From positions 852,501-916,500 of the forward strand of contig CANJKZ010000084.1 of the NCBI GenBank assembly GCA_947471745.1: 64,000 nt of DNA, given 5' to 3'. A model generated the notes under the pieces. It was not told where the DNA came from. It searched no databases and saw only the letters and a program-made list of their open reading frames with translations. Source of the stretch: Closterium sp. Naga37s-1. Lineage: Eukaryota; Streptophyta; Zygnematophyceae; Desmidiales; Closteriaceae. A program made the translations under genes and the position numbers. The first letter of the stretch is position 1; each line of letters opens with the position of its first letter. Below, in pieces: positions 1-20,585 of the stretch.

Positions 1-7384
<7,384 letters not shown>

Positions 7385-7449
7385 GCAACAGTATGAGTAG
7401 ACCTTGAGGCGTGTGGTAGGCGTGCAGCAGGCGTGTGGGCTTGCTGTAG

Positions 7450-8162
<713 letters not shown>

Positions 8163-8555
8163 ACGGATGTTGGGCTAAGAAAAGCCCTTAAGGATCTTTG
8201 CAGGACTAAATTCTGAGTAGGACAATGTAATAGCGGAAGCGTTTAAATGAGAACTTTGTGAACCACCTTGCGCTAGTATGTGAGGGCAAAGTAGATTGAT
8301 TAAAACAAAGGGATACAAGCTTTTATAAGAGTACAAGGAATACGAAGAGATACAGTTAATAACCGTTTTGTTGCTGTTGCGATTCGATACAGTGACGACT
8401 CGGGCAACTGCTCAATAGCGAGTCAGTTGTTTGTCCTTGCTGTCGCGCTGTATTTGTCAGGTCAAAGGTCGCTGACCTTTGACTTTCGCGTAACCTTCAG
8501 CAGTTGTTCAACCTCCGAGGGTTGACTCGCTAATGCTTCGATACCGTCATACCCC

Positions 8556-8617
8556 GGATATAAGCGCCACCCGCAGATAAGCGCCTGGCGCTTTTCATTG
8601 GCGTGTGGCGCTTATAT
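8556..8617. repeat. terminal hairpin of Pogo-1
   Basis: GGATATAAGCGCCAC pairs with GTGGCGCTTATATCC about 30 bp later; an inner AAGCGCC/GGCGCTT pair lies between. The same structure occurs at the left end of Pogo-2 (about 10994-11055). Likely a transposase-binding subterminal region. Confidence 0.7.
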
Positions 8618-8852
8618 CCGGTGCTCGATTATAAGCGCATACCTAAAAGGATTACGGATTATAACCGCATACCTGTGCCTTACATTTTATAACCGCCACC
8701 CAGTTTTTTTTTTTTTTTTTTCATTTGAAGACCTTTTACATAATTAGTATACTAAAACATCATGTTAATTACTCTACAACTAGTTAATCTACTCCTACCT
8801 ACGAGCCTCACACATGCTTCACCATTTTCTACACTAGTTAATCTACCCTACT

Positions 8853-10367
8853 CTAATCATCAGCTGCAGCGGGGTCATCTGGGTTGGCCTCAGAGTCCGA
8901 CTCAGGTTCCTCTACGTTGTTGCAGAAGAAACCGTGTACTGCAATTTCATCATCCATGTCGACCTCCTCGCCCTCGAGCTCGTCTCGCCTGTGTTGCAGG
9001 CAGAGCTTGTCCTGGGACCCATCCAGGGCGTTGCTGATGCCGCAGGTGAGGAGCGCCCGTTGAATGAGCTCCTTGGGCACGGACTTCCAGGCCGCCGAGA
9101 TCCACTTGAGCGTCAGCTCGACAGGAGGCTTCTTGATGTTGCCTGCCACGCAAATCCAGAAACCGGGTCAGCACGGGTTAAAGAAATAAAAACATAAACA
9201 GAAGAGCTGCACCTCTCACCTTTCTTCGTCAAGGTGTCGACCCCCTCACGCTCAAACCACTCCTGGTAGAGCTGGCGAACGGCGGCCTTGAAGGAGCGGT
9301 TAACCGCGACGTCGAGGGGTTGAATCTCCGAGGTGCAGCCAGCAGGGATAACCGCAGGGACCAGGTTCAGCTCGCCAAACTTCTTCTTCACCTCCGGGGT
9401 CAGGTGCCCGCGGTACGAATCGAGGACGAGCAGAGCTTTGCGGGGGCGGACTCCGAACTTGGGGTTGATGTATGGCTTCACTGCCCCGTCCAGCCACTCG
9501 GTGACACCGTCCGCGTCCATCCACCCGTTGGGATGGACCCCCACGTGGATATCTGCACAGCAACAAAACCACGATGTTAGTTAAAATTTTTAACAGACAT
9601 CGACATGCCACCGTGTAATCGACCTGTGGTGCATACCTGAAGGGAAATCTCCTTTGGGGACGGTCTTCCTTTTGAAGAAGACCCAAGGCTTCAACTTCTC
9701 CCCGCTGGCGGTGCAGGCGAGCATCACTGTAACCCGCTCTTTCTGGTAGCCGCCGCTGCGGACGGGCACGGAGCGCGAGCCAACCTCTTCAACGGTGCGT
9801 TCGGATGGCATCTCGAGCCAGAGGGGCGTCTGGTCAGCGTTTAGAATCCACGGCAGGTCGATCTTGTACTGCCGGCGGGAGTGACGCACGTACGTCCAGA
9901 AGTTCTTGACATCAGTCTCGCAGTCTGGGACACGGGATGGGAGGAACAGAAAGCACAAACACAGAGTGAGAGCCGTGAATAGACGGGAACAGACAAACAA
10001 CAATACCACCAAATAACAACTCACTGGACGAGAGCTTCTGGCCGACCCGGGTCTTCGCTCTGGTCGTCAGGTTCCAGCGGCGGCGAAAGCGCTGAGTCCA
10101 CCGCTGAGAGCCGGCCCACTTTTCACCTGGGTGTAACTCTTTCATCACCTCGTGCGACCACTTCTGCAGTCGTGCGCTCGAGACGGCGAGACACTTCTTG
10201 CGGTGGGCGAGAAACCTCCGGTACACCTCCGCTTCCATGTCGCGATACCACGAGCTCCTTCCGCGGCCGTGCAGGCGACAGCGTGCACCGTGCGCGCCCT
10301 CAAGCTCACCCTTGCGGTTCTTCCACCCCGTGAGGCACCTTCGGGAGATGCCGGATTCGCGAGACAT
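8853..10367 (-). pseudogene. Pogo-1 transposase, 5'-truncated
   Basis: Minus-strand gene with exons about 10367-10025 (partial), 9924-9637, 9552-9220 and 9142-8853, same splice sites as Pogo-2. The DDE region is complete: NADQTPLWLE, LLVLDSYRGHLT, EIQPLDVAVN. The first exon is cut at 10367, after the codons for MSRESGISRRCLT. The proline-rich N-terminus and the start of the first helix-turn-helix are therefore missing, and sequence upstream is unrelated to Pogo-2. Without the DNA-binding start it is probably not an active transposase. Confidence 0.85.
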
Positions 10368-10979
10368 CGACGTGTCCTGGGCCGAAGAAGCGGGCACAAT
10401 CCATGAAGCATCTGAATGCTTCATGCACATTGGCCCACATTGAGTGGTAACCAGCACGCTAGATCACGCGGCGACGGACGTGTACCACGTCCACTACATT
10501 GTGTCAGACCGCCTCGGAACAGAAACAGAAACAGGGACTGATATTTTCATGTTAAAAACACTTTTGAGGTTTGCGGTGGGGTTTATAATGATTTCACCCC
10601 AAATGGGGGGTATAACGAAAACAACCCGTAATAAAATACCCCCCCCCCCCCCCCCCCCCCCCCCCCCGTATTAAAGACCCGGGTACATTATTATGGGGGG
10701 GTCTTTTATCCGGGGGAATACGGAAGACTTGAATTCCTGTGCTGGTAAATTGTGAGAACAAGAATTGATAATAAAGAAAACATACAGTACAACAGATTTA
10801 TAGTCTACGAAGTACCTATTCAGAGATGTGCCGTATATGTTCATGAAATGGGCTAGGTATCGAATCGACTCTACGAAGGGGTATAATTCTGTGTCATGCG
10901 AACGGTCGCGAGACTGTTCGCACTACTACCTGTAACTCACGCGAAGAGACACCTGCGACAGTAACATGGATATATACGA
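10368..10979. other. foreign right part of Pogo-1 with a poly-C tract
   Basis: No match to Pogo-2. It contains a 29-base C run (10639-10667) and, near 10695-10727, a diverged inverted copy of the pogo end (TTCCGTATTCCCCCGGATAA on the minus strand, about 16 of 22 positions like the real end). The last 250 bp before Pogo-2 (10728-10979) show no feature. Possibly a related but distinct element end, or filler from repair. Confidence 0.5.
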
Positions 10980-11082
10980 TACCGTCATACCCCGGATATA
11001 AGCGCCACCCGCGGATAAGCGCCTGGCGCTTTTAATTGACGTGTGGCGCTTATATCCGGTGCTCGATTATAAGCGCATACCT

Positions 11083-12335
11083 TGTCAGAATGTTGTATTT
11101 GTCTAGCCTGCAGTGGGGTGCTCTATAGCGAGTACAGCCCAATCTAGGGTTTCCTATATGTACTCAACTGCTTGCTAGTGAAACCCCTCCTTTCTTCATT
11201 CTTACTTTCTACTACTAGTTCTGACATACTATCAGAGCAGGTCGATCCCGCCGTGCGCCCCGAGGCGCGCGGCGGTTTTCTGCCCCGTCACTCCGCGCGT
11301 CGCTCCCGGGAGGCGCTGCGACGGGCGACGGGGACCCGCGCGTCGCCCCCCGTCGCCCGTCGCGGCCTGCGCGACCTGCGTAGGGCCCGCGCGCGGCCCG
11401 TACGGGCTGCGCCAGGCCCGCGCGCGGCCCGTACGGCCAGCGCCAGGCCCGCGCGCGGCCCGTACGGACTGCGCCAGGCCAGGGCGCGCCTCGGGACGCC
11501 CGCACGCGGTTCGTACGGGCTGCGCCAGGCCCGTGGGCGCCCTGTTTTCTCTGCCCCTGCGCTGCCCGCTGTCCCCCGTGCTTCTGACGGCGCCCCACCC
11601 CTGCTGCTGCCCGTTCTCCTGAATTAGGGTTTGGGGGTGGGGGGTATGGGGGTGCAGTTTCTGTGCGTCGTCCCCTACTCCTCCTCCTCCTCCGTCTCCC
11701 AGTGCTGCAGCTGCCGCTGAGGGGGGTGGGTGTGTGGGAGCCGAAGGAGTGGTACTAGGGGGGTGACGTGCAAGTGGAGTTAGGAGTGAAGCAGTGGGTG
11801 TGTGGGGGGTGTGTGGGACAGTTGGAGGAGGTTGAGCGGAGGCTGCTGTCTTGTCGTCCGCAGCACCTGTAGTCCGGGGCGCACTGTCGTGGTAGCCCAG
11901 AGAGTCTGCTGCGCCTGTCTCCCGAGGGTCCGTTGCTCCTGTAGCTCGTCGTAGCCCGTGAGCCAGTTACTCCAGTAGTCCGGGGCGCACTGTCCCGGTA
12001 GCCACTGTGCCAGCAGCTCCTGTTGCCCGTGTGTCTGCAGCTTCAGCCGCCGTCTCTCATCTTCTCTCCTCTCACAGTCCCTCCTCCTCCTCACTTGCCC
12101 GCTGTGATTACCTCTAGCTTTGCTTCTTATTGTGAACTCCTGCTATACCTGCTCATTGTGCTGATTACACCCCACTTTGGCTATGGGGGTGTGTCAGAAT
12201 GTTGTATTTGTCTAGCCTGCAGTGGGGTGCTCTATAGCGAGTACAGCCCAATCTAGGGTTTCCTATATGTACTCAACTGCTTGCTAGTGAAACCCCTCCT
12301 TTCTTCATTCTTACTTTCTACTGCTAGTTCTGACA
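11083..12335 (+). mobile_element. TRIM-1: non-autonomous LTR element inside Pogo-2
   Basis: LTRs 11083-11226 and 12192-12335 (144 bp each, TGTCAG...CTGACA), target duplication TACCT at 11078-11082 and 12336-12340. The uninterrupted site is seen in Pogo-1 at 8638 (GCATACCTAAAAGG). Primer site TACTATCAGAGC after the left LTR, purine tract CTATGGGGGTG before the right LTR. No coding domain. LTRs differ at only a base or so, so insertion is recent. Confidence 0.9.
11385..11540. repeat. GC-rich ~30-bp minisatellite in TRIM-1 leader
   Basis: Repeated GCGCGCGGCCCGTACGGGCT and GCGCCAGGCC segments, between primer site and internal region. Open frames through it are repeat shadows. Confidence 0.8.
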
Positions 12336-12557
12336 TACCTAAAAGGTTTACGGATTATAACCGCATACCTGTGCCTTACATTTTATAACCGCCACCCAGT
12401 TTTTTTTTTTTTTTTTTTGTTTTTTTCATTTGAAGACCTTTTACATAATTAGTATACTAAAACATCATGTTAATTACTCCACAACTAGTTAATCTACTCC
12501 TACCTACGAGCCTCACACAGGCTTCACCATTTTCTACACTAGTTAATCTACCCTACT

Positions 12558-14738
12558 CTAATCATCAGCTGCAGCGGGGTCATCTGGGTCGGCCTCAGAG
12601 TCCGACTTAGGTTCCTCTACGTTGTTGCAGAAGAAACCGTGTACTGCAATTTCATCATCCATGTCGACCTCCTCGCCCTCGAGCTCGTCTCGCCTGTGTT
12701 GCAGGCAGAGCTTGTCCTGGGACCCATCCAGGGCGTTGCTGATGCCGCAGGTGAGGAACGCCCGTTGAATGAGCTCCTTGGGCACGGACTTCCAGGCCGC
12801 CGAGATCCACTTGAGCGTCAGCTCGACAGGAGGCTTCTTGATGTTGCCTGCCACGCAAATCCAGAAACCGGGTCAGCACGGGTTAAAGAAATAAAAACAT
12901 AAACAGAAGAGCTGCACCTCTCACCTTTCTTCGTCAAGGTGTCGACCCCCTCATGCTCAAACCACTCCTGATAGAGCTGGCGAACGGCGGCCTTGAAGGA
13001 GCGGTTAACCGCGACGTCGAGGGGTTGAATCTCCGAGGTGCAGCCAGCAGGGATAACTGCAGGGACCAGGTTCAGCTCGCCAAACTTCTTCTTCACCTCC
13101 GGGGTCAGGTGCCCGCGGTACGAATCGAGGACGAGCAGAGCTTTGCGGGGGCGGACTCCGAACTTGGGGTTGATGTACGGCTTCACTGCCCCGTCCAGCC
13201 ACTCGATGACACCGTCCGCGTCCATCCACCCGTTGGGATGGACCCCCACGTGGATATCTGCACAGCAACAAAACCACGATGTTAGTTAAAATTTTTAACT
13301 GACATCGACATGCCACCGTGTAATCGACGTGTGGTGCATACCTGAAGGGAAATCTCCTTTGGGGACGGTCTTCCTTTTGAAGAAGACCCAAGGCTTCAAC
13401 TTCTCCCCACTGGCGGTGCAGGCGAGCATCACTGTAACCCGCTCTTTCTGGTAGCCGCCGCTGCGGACGGGCACAGAGCGAGAGCCAACCTCTTCAACGG
13501 TGCGTTCGGATGGCATCTCGAGCCAGAGGTGCGTCTGGTCCGCGTTTAGAATCCACGGCAGGTCGATCTTGTACTGCCGGCGGGAGTGACGCACGTACGT
13601 CCAGAAGTTCTTGACATCAGTCTCGCAGTCTGGGACACGGGATGGGAGGAACAGAAAGCACAAACACAGAGTGAGAGCCGTGAATAGACGGGAACAGACA
13701 AACAACAATACCACCAAATAGCAACTCACTGGACGAGAGCTTCTGGCTGACCCGGGTCTTCGCTCTGGTCGTCAGGTTCCAGCGGCGGCGAAAGCGCTGA
13801 GTCCACCGCTGAGAGCCGGCCCACTTTTCACCTGGGTGTAACTCTTTCATCACCTCGTGCGACCACTTCTGCAGTCGTGCGATTGAGACGGCGAGACACT
13901 TCTTGCGGTGGGCGAGAAACCTCCGGTACACCTCCGCTTCCATGTCGCGATACCACGAGCTCCTTCCGCGGCCGTGCAGGCGACAGCGTGCACCGTGCGC
14001 GCCCTCAAGCTCACCCTTGCGATTCTTCCACTCCGTGAGGCACCTTCGGGAGATGCCGGATTCGCGAGACATGCGCCGCACACTCATCTCTCCGGCTTCC
14101 AGCTTCAGAATCCATTGCAGCTTCTCATGCGAGGTGTAGGAATTGTGCCTGTGCTTTGTCGGCTTGTGCCTGGGGGAGGGAGGACGGGCATCACGATTAT
14201 CGCGAGATGGGTGGGGCCTTTTTTTATTCGGAGGGGGAAAGGAGGGAATTGGAAGGTGCTCGGGGAGACCGTCAGCAGCCCAGAACTCCACGTCGTCGTC
14301 CGCACCGGTAGCGGATTCGTCCAACGGGCAATCAGCCGGCGCTCCCCATCGTGGCTCCGGTGCGGAGGAAGATCCTTCGCCGCCGCTGCGTTCAGGCTCG
14401 GACAGGAAGGCGTCGAACGCCGAGTAGCCAGGGGGGAGGAGAAGCTGCAGAACCCCCTGTCGCGGAACACCAACAGCAGGCGGGTCAGGAGGGGCCGGAG
14501 GAACGGGAGGAATAGGAGGCGCCGGGGGAGCGGGAGGGGTAGGAGGCGTGGGAGGAACGGGATGCACTACTGGTTGTGGTGGAGGGACGGGCGCAGCGCG
14601 CGTCTGCCATTGAGAGTAGTCACGAGTGTCTCTGCGAGTATTTTCTCTAGCAGAAGGTTGGCGGCGGAACAAGAAATGTGTGCCTGGAAGGCCCGCCATG
14701 GCCACGGCAGGCCAAACGAACGAAGAAAACTGAACCAA
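12558..14738 (-). CDS. Pogo-2 transposase (DDE superfamily), intact, four exons
   Basis: Cuts and joins element ends at TA sites in the nucleus. Exons (minus): 14738-13730, 13629-13342, 13257-12925, 12847-12558. All introns are GT-AG, phases agree, total 1920 nt = 639 residues plus stop. Proline-rich N-terminus; a psq-like helix-turn-helix about residues 200-245 (SYTSHEKLQWILKLEAGEMS); a CENP-B-like second helix-turn-helix about 262-328; then the catalytic core with D367 (NADQTHLWLE), D477 (LLVLDSYRGHL) and D513 (EIQPLDVAVN). The last two are 35 residues apart, the pogo/Tigger/Fot1 pattern. Acidic C-terminus. The start at 14738 is the first ATG of the frame; a later one (MAGLPG) is possible. 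TRIM-1 lies outside the gene, so this copy could be active. Confidence 0.85.
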
Positions 14739-14829
14739 AAGTTGGGAATGAGGGCCGTATGAAGCCCTCGCCCGAGACCCCTTCAGTTTCGCGGCCCGGC
14801 CTCCTCTGTGAGGAAAGTTTGGCCACAGT

Positions 14830-15061
14830 CAAGATTCCCCGCAGAGGAGCTGAAAGGGACAGCTCTTTGCCTCGGTGGCAGGGAATCTTGCTGTTGATGG
14901 GCACGTCGTGGCTGAACCACGACGTGCCCACGATCGCATGCAACCCTGATTGGGCCGCTGTGATCCGAAGTACGTGTGCCCTGGCATGGGCCAGGTTCAC
15001 GTTCGATGAACCTGGCCTGGCCAACAAGGCGTGGAAGGCGTGATGCCACGCCTTGTTGGCC
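14830..15061. repeat. four consecutive hairpins upstream of the Pogo-2 transposase
   Basis: Perfect inverted pairs: CAAGATTCCC 14830-14839 with 14881-14890; TGGGCACGTCGTGG 14898-14911 with 14917-14930; CCAGGTTCA 14991-14999 with 15007-15015; and a 16-bp stem GGCCAACAAGGCGTGG 15019-15034 with 15046-15061. They occupy the transposase upstream region. Function unknown: RNA structure, transposase binding, or folding that triggers silencing. Confidence 0.75.
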
Positions 15062-18000
15062 GTTTCACGCGCAAAGCATGCACAGAGTCGAACGTTCTCG
15101 ACTCAGGTGAATCCGCCTTTGAGAATGCTTTGATTTGGTATATTTAAAAACAAATTTCATTTTTGACATAACATAAACGCCGGCGCTTATAATTTTAATA
15201 TATTATAAGCCCACCCCCTAAAAAAAACATGTTTTATTAGTGCCCCCCATGGGGGTATATCCGGGGTATGACGGTATGTTTCGCTTCGCTTCTGACTTGG
15301 TGTTTCGACACGACAGAGGCGCTAAATCAATTGTTTCCAACACTCCCCTTCGCTTCTGGAGTGTCGCTGCTGGTGACGTGGCTTTGTCCAGTCAGCAGCA
15401 TGCAGTACTCGAACTTCTGCTTCCCGAGCTTCTTGGTCAAGTAATCAGCTGCCATCTCGGATGTGGGATAGTAAGACAGCTCAAGTCTCCCCTTCTCGAT
15501 CTCGTCCTTTACGAAGAAATATTGCAGGGCGATATGCTTCGTCCTGTTCGCGAATCCGTTTTTGTTGGCTATGCGAATTGCCGACTGGTTGTCGCAGAAC
15601 AAGGAGAAGCTGGGTAACTGAGCCAGCTTCGCCTCCTCCAGAAGTTCGCGAAGGTACAGTCCTTCCTTGGTGGCTGAGCAGAGTGCAATATATTCAGCGT
15701 CAGCTGAAGAGAGAGCGATTAATTCCTGTTTGCTCGACTGCCAGGAGATGGGTCCGATAGGCTCGAGGCGATAGATGTAGCCGGTGCGTGAGCGTCTGTT
15801 GTCGGAGTTGCCGGCGTGATCGGCGTCGACGTAGCCGATTAGTTTAGGTGTCGTAGTCCCGTTCTTGTGGTAGGTTAGACCGACGGTTGAAGTGCTGACG
15901 ATGTAGTGGAGAGCACGGTCGAGTTCCGCCATGTGTTCTGCTTCAGGTTTCTTGAGGTAGGTCGCGAGCTGACTTGCAGAGTACGATAGGTCCGGACGGC
16001 AAGTGACAGCTGCGAAGAGGAGGCATCCCAGCTTTCTCTGGTAGTCGCGTATGCCGGCGGGCTTTAGTGGAGCGGATCCTTCCTTGCTATTTCTTGCCGT
16101 GTAGCGGTATGGCGTAGAGATGGTGGTCGGCGTGAGTGCGAAGCGTTTGGCGATGGTGTCGGCGTATTTTGCGGCGTTGAGGTAGATCGCGTTTTCTTCT
16201 TCCTGAATGTTGAGGCCGAGATACTGCGTGACAGTGGACGAGACTGTGAGCGTGAGATCCTTCTGTAGTTCCCCTTCGAACCAGGTGGTGACGTTGTTGG
16301 TCGAGCCGATGTAGAGTAAATCGTCCACGTAGACGATCAGTAGGATGTAGTCGGTGCCCTTTGTGAGCCGATACATGCCCTGGTCGTGAGGTAGTTGGCG
16401 GAATCCAATGCTAATAAGTCTTGCGTGCAGATACTGCTGCCACAGCCTTGGAGCTTCTTTGATGTCGTACAGGGATTTTTGCAGCTGACAGACTTGGTTA
16501 GGTTCTCCGTGGGAGCCGTGTGGGAGTTCGACGAAGATTTCAGCGTCAACAGGTGCGTAGAGGAATGCGTTGGCGACGTCGATTTGCCGCAATTTCTTTT
16601 TCTTCATGGCAGCGATCGCGAGGAGAATTCGTAGTGAGGTGTGTCGGCTGACCGGGGCGAATGTCTCGATGAAGTCGCGTCCGTGCTCTTGGTCGAAGCC
16701 GCGTACGACCCAGTGCGCCTTAAACTTGTCGATGGTACCGTCTGCCTTTGTCTTCACACGGAAGACCCACTTCCCGGTGAGTACTGTCTTATTTCGTGCC
16801 ACGCCGATAGGGATGACTTTCCAGGTGTTGCGTTCCTCCAGTGCTTTCAGTTCCTTGTCCATGGCTTCACGCCATTTTTCCCTATGCTCCCCCCCAGAGC
16901 CTGTCGAACTGTGGCAGGCTCCTTAGGAATCTCCGTGCCGTGGACCGCAGTGACGAGGCCGAGTATCTAGAGGCCACTCTGTGTGTAGCGGGGGAGAGTT
17001 GTGTCCGCGGGATAAGCTGCTTCGTCACCTGCTTCTGGGTCAGGTATGAAGTTGGGCCCTATGCGTTCTGCTTCGTTGGTGTTGACTTCTGCAGGTGTAA
17101 CGTAACCGTTGTCGGCGAAGTGGTAAAATATTTCGGCGTTGGCGCTTTCGCGAGGATTTTCATCATCCATTGGGACGTCGACGGAGCAGTAAGGGAGAGG
17201 TCCGGCTTCCTCCGAGGCTTCATCCACGTTCTGCTCGTCCCAGTCAGCTTCGTCTGCTGCCGAGGCGAAGGCTTGGTCACCACGGAAGCCACCTGTGGGG
17301 TCCCGATCTTCTTCCATGTTGGCAAGATACGTCGGAAGGGTGAGTCGTTCGTAGAAAATGACATCACGTGCTGCTACTATTTCTTTGGAGTGGACGTCGA
17401 AAATCTTCCACGCGTTGTAATTTCTTTCGATGCCCAGGTGTAGTCCCCACTGTGCGCGTTGGGAAAATCGGCCGGCTCGTGCAGATGGGGGTCGGTACTG
17501 TACCATGCAGCCAAAAACTTTTAACATTTTTGTGCTGCCCTGTTTTCCTGTCCATAGCAGATGCGGTGATGCGTTGTTCGGGAGCGATGATGACGAGAGC
17601 AAGTTGTGCAGTATGACAGCGTGGTCCATTGCTTCGGGCCACTGGTTGTTGGGCAGTCGCATGCCTCGTAGCAGCTTGCGCATGGTGTTCTGGAGAGTCC
17701 TGTTCATCCTTTCTGCTACGCCTTGCTGCTGGTGAGCGTAGGGAAGAGAGATGAGCCTCTTGATTCCTCTTTCTGCCAAGTATTGCTTCAACCTCTGTGA
17801 GGTGTATTCTCCTCCTCCGTCTGACTGGAAGCTTTTTAGTTTCACGCCTGATTCTCGTTCTGCTACTGGGAGCCAAGCGACGAAGGCCTCGAAAGCCATG
17901 TCCTTGCTCGGAAGGTTAAGGTGCCAAACGTAACGCGTAGCGGCATCGATGAACATGATGGTGTAGCTGTATGCTCCTTGTCCAGGTTCGCGATTGTACA

Positions 18001-20585
18001 GGATGTCGCTGTACACTTTCTCAAGTGGTGCGTAAGCTGGTGCGCTGGGGTTGTGGTGAGAAGCGAATGGCCGATGTGGTAAGTCAGCTTCGGGGTAGGT
18101 AAAGCACGTTCCACGAGCTCGTCGAAGTTCGCTTCCATCGGTTAGGAGCAGTGAATCTTTGTCGAGTACTCCTTCTCTGATTGTGTTGTTTAACACCGTG
18201 TTGCTTGGATGTCCCATTCGTGCGTGCCAGATGTCTTCGCCAGCTCGATGTCCGGGTGAGCGACGGTACAAGTCGGAGTTGGAGTAGAAGCTTGCGGTGA
18301 AGTTTGCGCTTCGATGTACTTCTCGTGGTGTTGGGTTAAGCTGCTGCGCAGGAGTCGGTGGAGTGTCGTCGATTGGAGCCGATGCAGTTGAAGGACCAGC
18401 GATTGGTGTCGATGTTGCTGCTGCTGCTGCCGTTGTTTCTGCTGCTGCCGATGTTGTCTCTGCTGCTGCCGATGTTGTCTCTGCTGCTGTCGATGTTGTC
18501 ACTGCTGCTGCTTGTGTTGGTTCTGCTGCTGCCGAGTATTGAATTGTTGCTAATGCTCTTGTTCGTTCTGCTTCAAGGATGGTGTGCGAGTACCAGAAGC
18601 CTTCTAGACTGAAGTCGGGGTCGAGATCCAGTGGATGTGTCCAGGAGGTGAAAGTGACAATCCCGATGCTGTCAGCGGTGCCAAGATCTGGGACGAAGTC
18701 GAGGACGAAGACGTTGTTTTTCAGGACCGCCTTCCCGATGTAGAGACCGCCCTTCCAGTGGTATAACTTGAACTCCTGAGTGGTGCTATCTGCTTCGAGA
18801 TGTATGCCTTTCGCCATCAGTTGACTGACGCTTAGTAGGTTGTAACCGAGCCCTTCTGCTATTAAAACCTTCGACATCTGCAGTATGACGTTTGTCTCTC
18901 GTGACTGAAGTTGCACTACGCCTTGTCGTCGTGTGCGCAGGTTCTGATTGTTGGCGACGGTGATGACGACCTCGCGTTGAAGTTCGTGTTCGCGTTGAAC
19001 AAAGCGTCCTGAAGAGCACATGTGTTGTCCGCAGCAACTGTCCAAGAACCAGGTATCCTTCCCAGACGGTTCGCTTTGGGCGATGGCTGCGTACGTTGGG
19101 TTCGGTTGCAGCGATTCTCGACGTGGAGTCCTTTCGTCGAGTTGTTCTTCTGGTGAGTAGTGCGGCGGCGATTCAGTGATGCAGGAGTCGGTCAATCTTG
19201 CCATGCAGCTGACGATGTTCCTTATTCCTTGTGCAGGTTGTCCCGTCGACGTTGTTGACGTTTGAACTTGAGTGGTGGAATTTGCTTGCGTTGAGGCGAC
19301 TTGACTGCTTGAAGGTCGAAGCTGCCGCTGCGTTGGTACTGACTGTTGTCGGTTAGGGCAGTGTGTGCGGGGATGACCTGACGTCTTGCAGAGATGACAA
19401 AACGGAGGTACGGGTTGTTGACCTTGGTACTTGTTTTGCCGATGGTTGTTGTTGTTGTAGCGCCGTTGAGTGTGGAAAGCGAACTCAGACACTGACGTCT
19501 TCCTCTTGTGTTTTTCTTCTTGTAGGTCCATGTCTTGCTGTTCGGCGTGAATTTCAGCGCACAATGCTGCTTCGGAGATCTTCCCGTGAGCTCGGAGTAT
19601 GGCGCGAGTGGAGCGCCAATGAGGACCAAGACCGCCAATGACGACTGTGACGAAGGCGTCTTCTGATATCGACCCTCCGCATCGAAGGAGTTTGTCGCGC
19701 AATTCGCGACAGCGGCTGATATACGCCATCCCTTTTTCGCCCGGTTTCATTTCCACAGTTGTCAGTTGTGCCATTAACCGACTCTGATTGACGCTGTCTG
19801 TTGCCTGATACAGGTTCTTCAGGTGGTTGTACGCGAGCTCGGCGGAGTTTCCGTATCCTCAGTAAGACCGAATGTTCTGCTGCTGGTTCGGTGTGACGTT
19901 GCGCAGTAGGATTGTATACGCCATCATAGATTGATACGTATACTGCTGTTTGTCGTATTGCGTGCCGTTTGTTGGATATGGCAGGGACCCATCAAAGAAG
20001 CCAAGAATATGCGCGCCTTCCATCATCAGTTCGAATTCGAATGACCAGGTAAAGAAGTCCTTTCCGTCGAATGGTCTTGACGTCTGCAGTTTTAAAACGT
20101 GCGCAAACTGCGACTGAACTTGAAGTGCATCTAGTGTCTTCTCTTGCTCAGGTGAAGGCTGTTGGCGCGGCATGAAGCTAACGGAGCCGCGCTGAGGTTC
20201 GTACGGGGCGAAGGTAGGTTGTTGCTGATTTCCTCGTGCGTAGGATGAAGCGTCGAGGCTCATCGGTGTTGCGTTGTTGTTGTTGCTGTTGTTTGACTGT
20301 GCAGGTGCCCCTTGCTGGTGTTGTTCGTAGAAGGACATGAAGGAGAAGAATTTCTCCATCATGTCTGGGTCGAAGGCCGCGGCTTGATTTGCGGGAGTTT
20401 CTGTAGACGTTGCCCTTGGTCTTGTTGCCGTACCCTCCTCTGTCTGTAGGCCAGAGGCAGGAGGTGGAGTAGGAGTAGTACCGGGAGAGCCGTTAGAGGA
20501 GCTTCTCTCCTTCTGCGTTGCCATGCCTTGTGATGTTGTGGGTGTCTTGATTGTAGTTGAATTTGTCCTGATCGCTCTCATACCA

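Larger units (their letters stand above)
8544..15274 (-). mobile_element. pogo-like (Tc1/mariner superfamily) composite, two copies
   Basis: Outer ends are inverted: CCGTCATACCCCGGATATA at 8544 and its complement ending at 15274, flanked by TA on both sides, the Tc1/mariner-pogo target. Inside are two copies in the same orientation. Pogo-1 starts at 8544. Pogo-2 starts at 10982 with an identical left end, itself preceded by TA. From 8544 to 10367 and from 10982 to about 14072 (minus TRIM-1) they are nearly identical, offset by 3705 bp in the coding part. Pogo-1 then turns into unrelated sequence. Only the outer pair of ends is consistent with the LTR empty site, so the structure arose after or during insertion. 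Confidence 0.85.
8168..15342 (-). repeat. Copia-A 3' LTR, split by a DNA transposon
   Basis: LTR sequence at 8168-8543 and 15277-15342. Between them is the pogo-like composite 8544-15274, with a TA target duplication at 8542-8543 and 15275-15276. Removing it gives an LTR colinear with 20586-21029. Confidence 0.9.

Noticed and set aside
14830-15061. tRNA or structured non-coding RNA gene
   Set aside because: Stems are simple hairpins without a cloverleaf, anticodon loop or internal promoter boxes.
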